Of a stretch of DNA of 64,000 bases, positions 9,650 to 17,489 are shown piece after piece. Under the pieces are notes generated by a model. It had not been told where the DNA came from, did no database searches, and saw only the letters and a list, made by a program, of their open reading frames with translations. The DNA is taken from contig BPHB01000002.1 in NCBI GenBank assembly GCA_026003335.1, positions 248,001-312,000 of the forward strand, in the 5' to 3' direction. Origin of the DNA: Chitinophagales bacterium (GTDB lineage: Bacteria > Bacteroidota > Bacteroidia > Chitinophagales > CAIOSU01). The stretch's first letter is position 1. Every line of letters begins with the position of its first letter. A program made the translations under genes and the position numbers.

Positions 9650-9661
9650 GCGGGGGCGGGG

Positions 9662-10855
9662 TTACCCCTGTATCGCTTTTATACCAGGCAGCTCTTTCCC
9701 TTCAAAAAATTCCAGCATAGCCCCCCCTCCCGTTGAAACGTAGCTTACTTCCGCTGCAAGGCCCACCTGATTTAAGGCAGCTACAGAGTCACCGCCACCA
9801 ACCAGAGAAAAAGCGCCCTGCCGGGTAGCTGCAGCTATGGCCTTAGCTACCGCACGGGTGCCTGCACTGAAATTTTCAAACTCAAAAACACCCATGGGAC
9901 CATTCCAGAGTATGGTTTTGGATTTCTGAATGACTTCCGAAAAATCCTGTATAGCCTTTTCTCCTATATCCAAACCCATCCAGCCATCAGGAATGGAACG
10001 ACTGGGGGCAATCTGCGTGTGGGCATCATTGGCAAAGCGATCGGCAATGCGGGAGTCTTCCGGCAGCAGAATGGTGGTTTGTAACTGAGTTGCTTTCTGC
10101 ATGAGTGCGCGTGCTGTTTCCAGACGGTCATTCTCTACAAGGCTTTTGCCCACATTTCCGCCCATGGCTTTAAAAAAAGTATAGGCCATTCCGCCACCAA
10201 TCATGATGGTGTCCGCTTTAGTAAGCAGGTTTTCTATGATGAGAATTTTATCAGAAACCTTGGCGCCCCCGATAATTGCCGTAAAGGGCTTTTGAGCGTT
10301 TTTGAGCACCTTTTGGGCATTTTCCACCTCGGCTGCCATCAGTTTTCCGAACAGGCGTTTTTCAGGTGGGAAAAACCCGGCCACTACGGCAGTGGACGCA
10401 TGAGCACGATGGGCACTGCCAAAAGCATCATTGACATACACATCGCCCAGAGAAGCCAACTCTCGTGCAAATTGTGTATCACCGGCCTCTTCTTCACTGT
10501 GAAAGCGCGTATTTTCCAGTAAAAGCACCTCTCCGGGCTTTAGCTGACGGGCAAGCTCCTGCGCAGAGGGACCCACACAGTCATCAGCAAATTTTACCGG
10601 ACGATTTAAAAGTTTGGCAACATGAGAAACTAAATGTTTCAAAGAATACCTGTCTTCATATCCTTTTTTGGGTCTTCCGAAGTGAGACATCAGAATTACC
10701 GCCCCCCCGTCATGGAGGATCTTTTGAATAGTAGGCAGCGCTGCGCGGATACGGGTGTCATCCGTGATCTCATACCGCTCATTCAGCGGCACGTTAAAGT
10801 CTACCCTTACCAGTGCTTTTTGTCCGGAAAAGTTATAGGAATCAACTGTTTTCAT
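9662..10855 (-). CDS. pgk: phosphoglycerate kinase
   Basis: Makes ATP from 1,3-bisphosphoglycerate in glycolysis. The 397 residues are full length. Visible signatures are 'ALVRVDFNVPLN' at residues 14-25, 'LMSHFGRPKKG' in the N-terminal substrate domain, 'AFGSAHRAHAST', and the C-terminal nucleotide domain with 'WNGPMGVFE' and 'LVGGGDSVAAL'. It lies 36 bases downstream of gapA on the same strand, so the two glycolytic genes form an operon. The end is only 12 bases from the convergent tyrS stop. Confidence 0.97.
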   Translation of the reverse strand: MKTVDSYNFSGQKALVRVDFNVPLNERYEITDDTRIRAALPTIQKILHDGGAVILMSHFGRPKKGYEDRYSLKHLVSHVAKLLNRPVKFADDCVGPSAQELARQLKPGEVLLLENTRFHSEEEAGDTQFARELASLGDVYVNDAFGSAHRAHASTAVVAGFFPPEKRLFGKLMAAEVENAQKVLKNAQKPFTAIIGGAKVSDKILIIENLLTKADTIMIGGGMAYTFFKAMGGNVGKSLVENDRLETARALMQKATQLQTTILLPEDSRIADRFANDAHTQIAPSRSIPDGWMGLDIGEKAIQDFSEVIQKSKTILWNGPMGVFEFENFSAGTRAVAKAIAAATRQGAFSLVGGGDSVAALNQVGLAAEVSYVSTGGGAMLEFFEGKELPGIKAIQG

Positions 10856-10891
10856 TTCTGCTGAAATGGTTGCTGTAAAGACGATTGCAGA

Positions 10892-11893
10892 TTAAGCCTG
10901 TCCCAGCCGGACAATCAGATCAGCTATGCGATGAGAATAACCGGCTTCATTATCATACCAACCGGTTACCCGAACCATACTGTGCATCACCATGGTTAAT
11001 CCGGCATCAAAAATACAGGAATGTGGATCGCCAATGATGTCTGAAGAAACAATTGGCTCTTCGGTATATTTCAAAATGCCTTTCAGCGCACCCTCGGCAG
11101 CATTTCTAAAGGCAGCGTTCACCTGTTCTGCAGTAGGAACATTTTTGACAATTGCATTAAACTCAGTAACTGATCCGGTTATGGTGGGCACCCGCATAGC
11201 AGTGCCATGCAGTTTCCCTTTCAAATGGGTGAGCACCTTACCCACCGCAGAGGCCGCACCGGTAGATGTCGGCACAATGTTGTGGGAAGCAGCGCGAGCC
11301 CTGCGCAAATCCTTATGAGGCGCATCCTGCAGGCGCTGATCAGCAGTAAAGGCATGGGTAGTAGTCATCAGGCCATATTCCACCCCAAAAGCATCGTCCA
11401 GTACCTTCACCATTGGGGCCAGGCAATTTGTAGTGCAGGAAGCATTGGACACTATACGATCTTCTTTAGTTAGCATATGATCATTTACTCCCAATACAAT
11501 GGTTTTGATATCGCCCTTTGCAGGAGCGGAAATAATCACTCTGCCTGCACCCGCTTTTAAATGCAACTCGGCTTTTTCTTTCTCGGTAAACTTCCCGGTG
11601 GATTCAAGTACAATATCTACACCCAAATCTTTCCAGGGGAGGCTGGATGGATCTTTTTCGGCAAACACCTTGATGAGGTCACCCTGAATACGGATACCTT
11701 CCGACTCAACGGACACCTCTCCAGCAAAGCGTCCATGGGCCGTATCATATTTAAACAGATGCGCCAGCGTAGGGGCATCTGTCAGGTCATTTACCGCTAC
11801 TATATCTACATCCGGGTAGTGTTTTTTCAGAATGCGTACGGTTAACCTTCCGATTCTGCCGAAACCATTAACCGCCAGTTTTAATTTCGCCAT
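10892..11893 (-). CDS. gapA: glyceraldehyde-3-phosphate dehydrogenase, type I
   Basis: Oxidises glyceraldehyde-3-phosphate with NAD in glycolysis. The ATG at 11893 starts 'MAKLKLAVNGFGRIGR', the expected N-terminus, giving 333 residues; an upstream ATG at 11932 would add 13 residues not normally present and would include the promoter. The NAD-binding motif 'NGFGRIGR' is at residues 9-16, the active-site Cys in 'SNASCTTNCLAP' near residue 152, and 'GWYDNEAGYSHR' near the C-terminus. pgk follows 36 bases downstream. A -7 promoter element lies just upstream. Confidence 0.97.
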   Translation of the reverse strand: MAKLKLAVNGFGRIGRLTVRILKKHYPDVDIVAVNDLTDAPTLAHLFKYDTAHGRFAGEVSVESEGIRIQGDLIKVFAEKDPSSLPWKDLGVDIVLESTGKFTEKEKAELHLKAGAGRVIISAPAKGDIKTIVLGVNDHMLTKEDRIVSNASCTTNCLAPMVKVLDDAFGVEYGLMTTTHAFTADQRLQDAPHKDLRRARAASHNIVPTSTGAASAVGKVLTHLKGKLHGTAMRVPTITGSVTEFNAIVKNVPTAEQVNAAFRNAAEGALKGILKYTEEPIVSSDIIGDPHSCIFDAGLTMVMHSMVRVTGWYDNEAGYSHRIADLIVRLGQA

Positions 11894-11911
11894 AATTATA
11901 ATTTTGCGCAG

Positions 11912-11919
11912 CAAAAATA
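11912..11919 (-). promoter_or_regulatory. probable -7 element of gapA-pgk
   Basis: On the minus strand TATTTTTG fits the Bacteroidota -7 consensus TAnnTTTG, 18 bases upstream of the gapA ATG. No good TTG element is seen at 17-23 bases further upstream, so this is a partial match. Confidence 0.45.
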
Positions 11920-11933
11920 CAGGTAAAAACATT

Positions 11934-11941
11934 TATTTTTG
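11934..11941 (+). promoter_or_regulatory. probable -7 element of tRNA-Glu
   Basis: TATTTTTG ends 26 bases before the mature 5' end of tRNA-Glu and points towards it. It lies back to back with the gapA -7 element, giving a compact divergent promoter. The nearest upstream TTTG is about 27 bases away, longer than the usual spacer. Confidence 0.4.
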
Positions 11942-11967
11942 CTGCTCCCTTTTCGGGGAATTTAAAA

Positions 11968-12039
11968 GGCCCGTTCGTCTAGGGGTTAGGACATCTCCCT
12001 TTCACGGAGAAAACACGAGTTCGATTCTCGTACGGGCTA
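11968..12039 (+). tRNA. tRNA-Glu (anticodon UUC)
   Basis: A 72-base cloverleaf. The acceptor stem GGCCCGT pairs with ACGGGCT (the outermost pair is G-U), followed by discriminator A. The anticodon stem TCTCC/GGAGA encloses the loop CTTTCAC with anticodon TTC at 12001-12003. The T stem ACGAG/CTCGT encloses TTCGATT. The 3' CCA is not encoded and must be added after processing. No other tRNA adjoins it. Confidence 0.97.
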
Positions 12040-12192
12040 CGTTTCTGTTGCTGTTGGGCGCTTTCTGAATTCTTACTTGAGTGTAGCATCGTGTATCCAA
12101 CCTCTTTGGGTCTGTTTGCGTAGGAAAGAAGTGCCTGCCGAATTGTTTTCCTTTTTGAAATAAACCGGCTAACTTGAAAGCATGCTTACTGA

Positions 12193-12390
12193 ATGCAGTT
12201 CTATTTTAAAAATATAAAAATAAAAGCAGCCGTATTGTTGTTTGCTCTGGCTTTGATGCCGGTGGTTTCACAGGCTCAGGTGCTCCCTCCCAGTACAAAT
12301 GTGCCGCTGGATCCTTTTTCATGGATTTTACTTGCTGGCGGGGCTGTCATTGCCGGTAAGAAGATGTATGATGATCGGAAAAAGAATTAG
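12193..12390 (+). CDS. small membrane protein with PID-CTERM-like sorting tail
   Basis: 65 residues: a signal peptide (residues 1-29, ending 'SQAQ'), then almost nothing but 'VPLDPFSWILLAGGAVIAGKK' and a basic end 'MYDDRKKN'. The arrangement P-[IL]-D, a glycine/alanine-rich membrane helix, then a Lys/Arg-rich tail resembles the PID-CTERM tripartite sorting signal described in Bacteroidota. In such proteins the tail is thought to be recognised by a dedicated protease/sorting enzyme. Here the mature domain is missing, so the product is little more than a signal peptide and a tail. The function is unknown. Confidence 0.6.
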   Translation: MQFYFKNIKIKAAVLLFALALMPVVSQAQVLPPSTNVPLDPFSWILLAGGAVIAGKKMYDDRKKN

Positions 12391-12432
12391 CATTTCCTGT
12401 TGTTATCCCATCCGTAAGTTTGCATTGCCTGT

Positions 12433-13350
12433 TTACTTTTCCCGGCTCACGCGGAACAGAAATTCTTTTTCTTCCTTGCTAAGGCTATCGTAACCTGAAC
12501 GGGATATCTTATCCAGAATTTCATCTATGCGTTGCTGTTTATCGGGATCAGGCTCTGATTGCCGTTTCCGCCTTACTGTATTCTTGGTTTTATATACCAT
12601 ACGAGGCGTACTGCTGCGGATAAAACGTCTTTTCACCCAATCTGTCATCCGATAAAAAGGGATAGACCAGTCGTTGCCGTGCTGTAGCTGTTTTATAAAC
12701 ACGTAGCCCAGCAGTGCCCCTCCCAGATGGGCAATATGTCCTCCGGTATTCACATCGGGTATGCTCACCAGGTCAATAATCACCAGTACCAGGGCGATAT
12801 ACTTAATCCTTACAGGGCCGAGAAACAGGAGAAAAACCGTATAGTCCGGCACGAGGGTAGCGGCAGCCACCACTATAGCAAGCACGGCAGCAGAGGCTCC
12901 AAGAGCCCTGACATAAGGCATTTCAGAATGCAGGCCCGGAAAAATATTATAAGAGATTATCAGTAATAAAGCTCCAGTCAGTCCTCCGTAAAGATAAAGC
13001 GGCAATATTCTCCGGCTACCTATAAATTCCTGAATGATAAGCCCGAACCAGTAAAGCCAGAGCATGTTAAAAATCAGATGAAACACGCCCTGATGCATAA
13101 ACATGTGAGTAAATAACGTCCAAGGGCTTTTGAGCAGTTGCCGGGTGTCAGCCGGCAGCATCACCCATTTTAAAATAGAAGCCACCAACTGTTCGGAGAC
13201 CTGGCGGTCGGGATGTATAAGAAAAACGATGCCATGCACCAGGCCTACCAGCAGAAACACGGCCACATTGATCATAATGAGCCGGATAATAATGTTGCCG
13301 GATTGAAATTCCCGTTTTAAATCGTCCCAGATAGATACCCTTCCGTACAT
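12433..13350 (-). CDS. rhomboid-family intramembrane serine protease with cytoplasmic tail
   Basis: Cleaves transmembrane substrates within the inner membrane. The 305-residue protein has about six membrane helices in its first 220 residues. The rhomboid marks are 'HLIFNMLWLYWFG' (oxyanion Asn), 'RALGASAAVLA' (catalytic Ser) and 'TGGHIAHLGGALLGY' (catalytic His). A basic linker and a short helical C-terminal segment ('DEILDKISRSGYDSLSKEE') follow; this tail is common in Bacteroidota rhomboids. It is the second of two rhomboids after mutL (46 bases behind the first), a gene order often seen in this phylum. The substrate is unknown. Confidence 0.88.
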   Translation of the reverse strand: MYGRVSIWDDLKREFQSGNIIIRLIMINVAVFLLVGLVHGIVFLIHPDRQVSEQLVASILKWVMLPADTRQLLKSPWTLFTHMFMHQGVFHLIFNMLWLYWFGLIIQEFIGSRRILPLYLYGGLTGALLLIISYNIFPGLHSEMPYVRALGASAAVLAIVVAAATLVPDYTVFLLFLGPVRIKYIALVLVIIDLVSIPDVNTGGHIAHLGGALLGYVFIKQLQHGNDWSIPFYRMTDWVKRRFIRSSTPRMVYKTKNTVRRKRQSEPDPDKQQRIDEILDKISRSGYDSLSKEEKEFLFRVSREK

Positions 13351-13395
13351 ACCTTATACACACCGGTTTATTTCAATGAGTTTTCGTATGCAGAA

Positions 13396-14064
13396 TTAAA
13401 AGAAGCGTCTTCTATTTGCCTTATTCCAATATCTGATCAGAATATAGGCAAACAACATTCCCCCGAGATGGGCAAAATGCGCAATGTTCATTCCTGCCCC
13501 CATGCCACCGATACTGCTCAGGCCGGCATACAGTTCAAACAAAGCGTAAAACAAAACAAAATATTTAGCTTTTATCGGTATGGGAGGAAAAAGCAGCATA
13601 AGCTGTGTGTTGGGGAAAATCATTCCGAAGGCCAGCAATACTCCGAAAACAGCCCCTGAAGCTCCCACAGTTGGGACGTTTGCCATAACAGCTCCAACCT
13701 CGGGACGCACAACGTAATGGATTTCCCAATACGTCACTCCGGAATGGAGGACGGCTGCTCCAAGTCCGCAAAAGAAATAAAAAAACAAAAACCGCTTGGG
13801 TCCCCAGATGTTTTCCAGCGCAGTGCCAAACATCCAGAGGGCAAACATGTTTGAGAAGATGTGCAGAAAACCTCCATGCACAAACATGTGCGTGACAAAC
13901 TGATAGGGCCGGAAATAATCCGAGCCGATATAAAACAGTCCGAATCTGTAAAAGATCTTTTCCCCAAAAAGAATCGTAGCCAGATATACCAGCCCGTTTA
14001 TGATAAGCAGGTTTTTTACCACATGGGGAATCGGATTAAACCGTGAGGGCTGATATTCATACAT
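13396..14064 (-). CDS. rhomboid-family intramembrane serine protease
   Basis: A six-helix rhomboid protease of the basic bacterial type, 222 residues from the ATG at 14064 (a TTG at 14070 is the alternative start). Catalytic Ser is in 'VPTVGASGAVFGVLLAFG' and His in 'NIAHFAHLGGMLFAY'; the loop-1 signature 'FLHIFSNMFALWMFG' carries the Asn. It starts seven bases after the mutL stop and precedes a second rhomboid, so mutL and both proteases are probably one operon. The two rhomboids are divergent paralogues, not a recent duplication. Confidence 0.9.
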   Translation of the reverse strand: MYEYQPSRFNPIPHVVKNLLIINGLVYLATILFGEKIFYRFGLFYIGSDYFRPYQFVTHMFVHGGFLHIFSNMFALWMFGTALENIWGPKRFLFFYFFCGLGAAVLHSGVTYWEIHYVVRPEVGAVMANVPTVGASGAVFGVLLAFGMIFPNTQLMLLFPPIPIKAKYFVLFYALFELYAGLSSIGGMGAGMNIAHFAHLGGMLFAYILIRYWNKANRRRFF

Positions 14065-14070
14065 GGTCAA

Positions 14071-15891
14071 TCAGGAGGTCAACTTTCCGGCTGGCTGCCT
14101 GGGTGAAAAAAGTTTATCAAGCTCTTCAAAGTCAAAGGTAATAAAGGTATTCTTTCTGCCCGGAGAAAGATAGGGTTGCTCGCATGCAAAAAGCTGATCT
14201 ATCAAGGTTTGCATTTCCCTTACGGTAAGGGCCTTTCCTGCCTTGACAGCAGCCCGTTGTGACAGAGAACGGGCCAGACTTTCACGCGGACTCAGACGCA
14301 GCACGGTAAGATTGTTTTTATAATCTTCCAGAATCTGTTCCAGCAGAGCCTGCTGCTCTTCCCCATCTATCTGTATATCTGCCGGTAGCCCGTGAATAAT
14401 AAAGCTATCCTGCCCGAACTCCTGAATGTCAAAACCAATGGTGTTAACATCGGATAGAATTTGCCGGAGCAAACTGGCATCATCAGGTGAAAAGTGTACA
14501 GTGCGTGGAAATAACTGCCGCTGTGTGCCCGGAGCATGACTGTTGAGTGCCCGCAAATATTTTTCATAAAGAATGCGCTCATGGGCAGCCTGCTGATCAA
14601 TAACAATAAATCCTGACTTGATCTGCGATAAAATGTAGCGGCAATGAATCTGTATAGGGCGGATGGATGATTCTTCGGACGCAGGATCTTCCCCTTCCAC
14701 CGACAAATCGCTGGGGAGTGTAAATTCCGTTTGGGTTTTCAACCCTATTTCATAAAGCTTTTCCCAGTTGGCTGTATCTCTTTTTTCCAAAAAGCCCGGT
14801 GACGCCCTTTCTGATGAAGGGCGGTTTGTCATAGCCTGCTGCTGTTGAGCCTGAATTTGGTTAAGACTCTGTTCCTGATCAAAATCCAGTTCCGGTGTAA
14901 CGCTGAATTTCGCAAGGGCGTGTCGCACTGCTGCACGTACAAACCCGTAAACGAGTTTCTCATCTTCAAACTTTACCTCCAACTTGGCGGGATGCACATT
15001 TATGTCTATGCTGGAAGGATCAATATCTATAAACAAAACAAAAAACGGATAGCTGTTGGGAGGCAACAGGTCTGCATAATTGATAAAGACCGCATGGTTT
15101 AAATAATTATTTCTAACATAGCGGTTATTGACGAAAAAATACTGTTCCCCGCGTGTTTTTCTGGCAAAGGCAGGTTTACCTACAAAACCATATATTTTTA
15201 CCACCCCTGCCTGTTCATTTACGGGAACGAGTTTTTCATTGCTGGCACTGCCGAAAACAGTAGTAATGCGTTGCCTCAGGTTGCCGGGCTTGAGGTGAAA
15301 TATCTCCACCTCATTATTATACATGGAAAAAAAAATGTTCGGGTGGGCAAGAGCAACACGTTGAAATTCTTCAATAATATGGCGAAGCTCTGCTGCATCA
15401 GAGCGCAGAAAGTTTCTCCGTGCAGGCACATTGTAAAATAAGTTTTTTACGCTGATAATGGTGCCTGCAGGCGTCTGGCAGGGTTCCTGTGACCTGACTT
15501 CTGAGCCTTCCAGGTAGATGCACGTGCCCAACGGCTCGTCATGCAGCCGCGTTTTTAATTCAACCTGTGCCACGGCAGCAATAGATGCAAGCGCCTCCCC
15601 GCGAAAACCTTTTGTGCGGATGGAAAACAGATCGTCTACGCTGCTTATTTTGGAGGTGGCATGTCTCTCAAAAGCCATCCGCGCATCAGTTTCAGACATG
15701 CCACACCCGTTATCTATCACCTGAATAAGTGTTTTACCGGCATCTTTGACTACCAGCGTAATAGAAGTGCTGCCGGCATCTATGGAGTTTTCAAGCAATT
15801 CCTTCACTGCAGATGCCGGACGTTGAATGACCTCACCGGCAGCAATCTGGTTAGCTATAGAATCAGGCAACAGGTGAATTACATCCGGCAT
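14071..15891 (-). CDS. mutL: DNA mismatch repair protein MutL
   Basis: Links mismatch recognition by MutS to strand removal. The ATG at 15891 gives 'MPDVIHLLPDSIANQIAAGEVIQRP', the canonical N-terminus; the upstream TTG at 15915 is less likely. The GHKL ATPase occupies roughly residues 1-330, with 'KELLENSIDAG', 'DNGCGM' and 'TKGFRGEALASI'. The C-terminal dimerisation/endonuclease domain has 'DQQAAHERILYE', the DQHA(x)2E(x)4E metal motif with Gln in place of His, a replacement I believe common in this phylum. An endonuclease-type MutL is expected where MutH is absent. It heads an operon with two rhomboid genes. Confidence 0.95.
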   Translation of the reverse strand: MPDVIHLLPDSIANQIAAGEVIQRPASAVKELLENSIDAGSTSITLVVKDAGKTLIQVIDNGCGMSETDARMAFERHATSKISSVDDLFSIRTKGFRGEALASIAAVAQVELKTRLHDEPLGTCIYLEGSEVRSQEPCQTPAGTIISVKNLFYNVPARRNFLRSDAAELRHIIEEFQRVALAHPNIFFSMYNNEVEIFHLKPGNLRQRITTVFGSASNEKLVPVNEQAGVVKIYGFVGKPAFARKTRGEQYFFVNNRYVRNNYLNHAVFINYADLLPPNSYPFFVLFIDIDPSSIDINVHPAKLEVKFEDEKLVYGFVRAAVRHALAKFSVTPELDFDQEQSLNQIQAQQQQAMTNRPSSERASPGFLEKRDTANWEKLYEIGLKTQTEFTLPSDLSVEGEDPASEESSIRPIQIHCRYILSQIKSGFIVIDQQAAHERILYEKYLRALNSHAPGTQRQLFPRTVHFSPDDASLLRQILSDVNTIGFDIQEFGQDSFIIHGLPADIQIDGEEQQALLEQILEDYKNNLTVLRLSPRESLARSLSQRAAVKAGKALTVREMQTLIDQLFACEQPYLSPGRKNTFITFDFEELDKLFSPRQPAGKLTS

Positions 15892-15928
15892 GGGCAGACA
15901 TGAAGTTTTGCGCAAAAAGTTTCTGCAA

Positions 15929-16219
15929 TTACCATTTCATCAGCACGCGATAACAAAAATAAGCGATAACCAAGAGGATGAGGATAAATCGCAGCCTTGA
16001 CCTGGATATTTCCCGTTTCCTTGGACTGTGCATCCTGGAACGCATGGAAGTGAATTCATAAGAAAGCCGCACCTGTCGTTCGGCAACTTCAGGATTGTTA
16101 CTTGCCTGGCGTGCCGCTTTCACCCGTATTTCCAGATCTTCACGCTCTGCATCGTAGTAGCGTGTCTGATAATTAAATTGCCTGGGGCGGGCGGTCTTGA
16201 AAAAACGGGAAAAGATCAT
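15929..16219 (-). CDS. small protein with C-terminal membrane helix, function unknown
   Basis: 96 residues, not recognised. A charged, helical region (residues 20-75, many Arg and Glu) is followed by one membrane helix, 'LRFILILLVIAYFCYRVLM', at the very C-terminus, so it is probably a tail-anchored inner-membrane protein facing the cytoplasm. It lies 37 bases upstream of mutL in the same direction and may belong to that transcript. Confidence 0.65.
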   Translation of the reverse strand: MIFSRFFKTARPRQFNYQTRYYDAEREDLEIRVKAARQASNNPEVAERQVRLSYEFTSMRSRMHSPRKREISRSRLRFILILLVIAYFCYRVLMKW

Positions 16220-16271
16220 CGCCTGTAAAGTTAGAAGGAATCTGTTTGCCTGTTTGTATCCTTCGTAAATC

Positions 16272-17441
16272 TTACTTTTTATTTAACCGGAGTAACACCA
16301 CATCCCGGGGAGGCACACGCACGGAAAATTCCGGCTGCATTTCTTCCAGGTCGGCATGTTTCCACAGATCACGCATCAGGTATGTGGTTAGTATATTGAG
16401 TGCTGCCCATTGAATTGTTTTGCTGATTTCACGCTGCGACCGGTTCAGAAAACAAACGGCCAGATCATCGCCTGATAGATGTTTTATCCAGATTTCAAAA
16501 TCTCCCTCATCCACGGCCTTGAAGCCCTGCCGGCCCAGAGAATCCTGATCAATTGCAATGACTTCTTTGTTGGTAAGAATAGCACGGATTTCAGGGGTCA
16601 TCTTTCGCAGGTCGTTACCGGCCATTAGCGGTGCAGCGAGCATACACCACATGCTGAAATGCGCCCTGCTCTCATTCACCGTAAGACCGTCATTACCCAC
16701 TTCAAGCATGTCAGGGTCGTTCCACCGATCCGGCCCTGCATAGCGTTCCAGACCCACCTGGCGATCAAGAATGCGCGTCCACCCGCTTAACACGCCAAAA
16801 TATTTACGGCATGACCAGCAGTCGGTAATATCCAGCGTAGTGCGCCACAAATGCCCCACATCGCCCGCCCATAACCATGGCTGCGACCAACCCCATTCAC
16901 AGATACTAAACACCACAGGTCTGCCGGCTGCATAAAGCGCATCCCGCATGCGGGTATACTGTTCAACCGGATCTAATCCGACATGATGGCACCAATCATA
17001 TTTGAGATAATCCACACCCCAGGAAGCATACGTGCGTGCATCCTGCATTTCGTAGCGATGGCTGCCCGGCCTTTCCTGGCATGTTTTGCGCCCGGCACAG
17101 GAGTAAAGCCCGAATTTCAGACCGCGGGAATGAATGTAGTCTGCCAGAGCTTTCATGCCGGAGGGAAACTTCTTCGGATCGGCAACAATGTTCCCCTGCT
17201 CGTCTCTGTATGCCTGCCAGCAATCATCCAGAACGATATACTGATAGCCTGCGTCCCGCATGCCGCTTTCTACCATGGCATCTGCCATTTCCATAATGAC
17301 CTTTTCATTCAGCCCATCACAGGCGAAGTGATTCCAGCTATTCCAGCCCATAGGCGGAGTGAGGGCAAGCCCCGAAAATTTCTGGGGGTAGGCAACACTC
17401 CAGATTGTCAGGCTTAAAAGAAATAGGGTTAGTTGTTTCAT
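16272..17441 (-). CDS. alpha-galactosidase, glycoside hydrolase family 27
   Basis: Predicted to release terminal alpha-galactose (or alpha-N-acetylgalactosamine) from oligosaccharides. A signal peptide (residues 1-19, ending 'AYPQ') directs export. The GH27 barrel is complete over 389 residues: 'LTPPMGWNSWNHF' opens it, 'YIVLDDCWQ' and 'YLKYDWC' follow, the Asp of the latter being the nucleophile, and 'RWNDPDMLEVG' carries the acid/base Asp. The small beta-sandwich at the end is present. No SusC/SusD pair or other hydrolase is nearby, so it is not part of a polysaccharide utilisation locus. No T9SS tail is seen; the likely location is periplasm. Confidence 0.93.
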   Translation of the reverse strand: MKQLTLFLLSLTIWSVAYPQKFSGLALTPPMGWNSWNHFACDGLNEKVIMEMADAMVESGMRDAGYQYIVLDDCWQAYRDEQGNIVADPKKFPSGMKALADYIHSRGLKFGLYSCAGRKTCQERPGSHRYEMQDARTYASWGVDYLKYDWCHHVGLDPVEQYTRMRDALYAAGRPVVFSICEWGWSQPWLWAGDVGHLWRTTLDITDCWSCRKYFGVLSGWTRILDRQVGLERYAGPDRWNDPDMLEVGNDGLTVNESRAHFSMWCMLAAPLMAGNDLRKMTPEIRAILTNKEVIAIDQDSLGRQGFKAVDEGDFEIWIKHLSGDDLAVCFLNRSQREISKTIQWAALNILTTYLMRDLWKHADLEEMQPEFSVRVPPRDVVLLRLNKK

Positions 17442-17489
17442 GTCGTGAAGTTACCCAGACATTGCAAATGCTTCAGCAGGATGGGTGTT

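Noticed and set aside
9650-9661. Shared terminator between tyrS and pgk
   Set aside because: Only a GGGG-TTA-CCCC match is seen at the edge of the 12-base gap, too short to claim a terminator.
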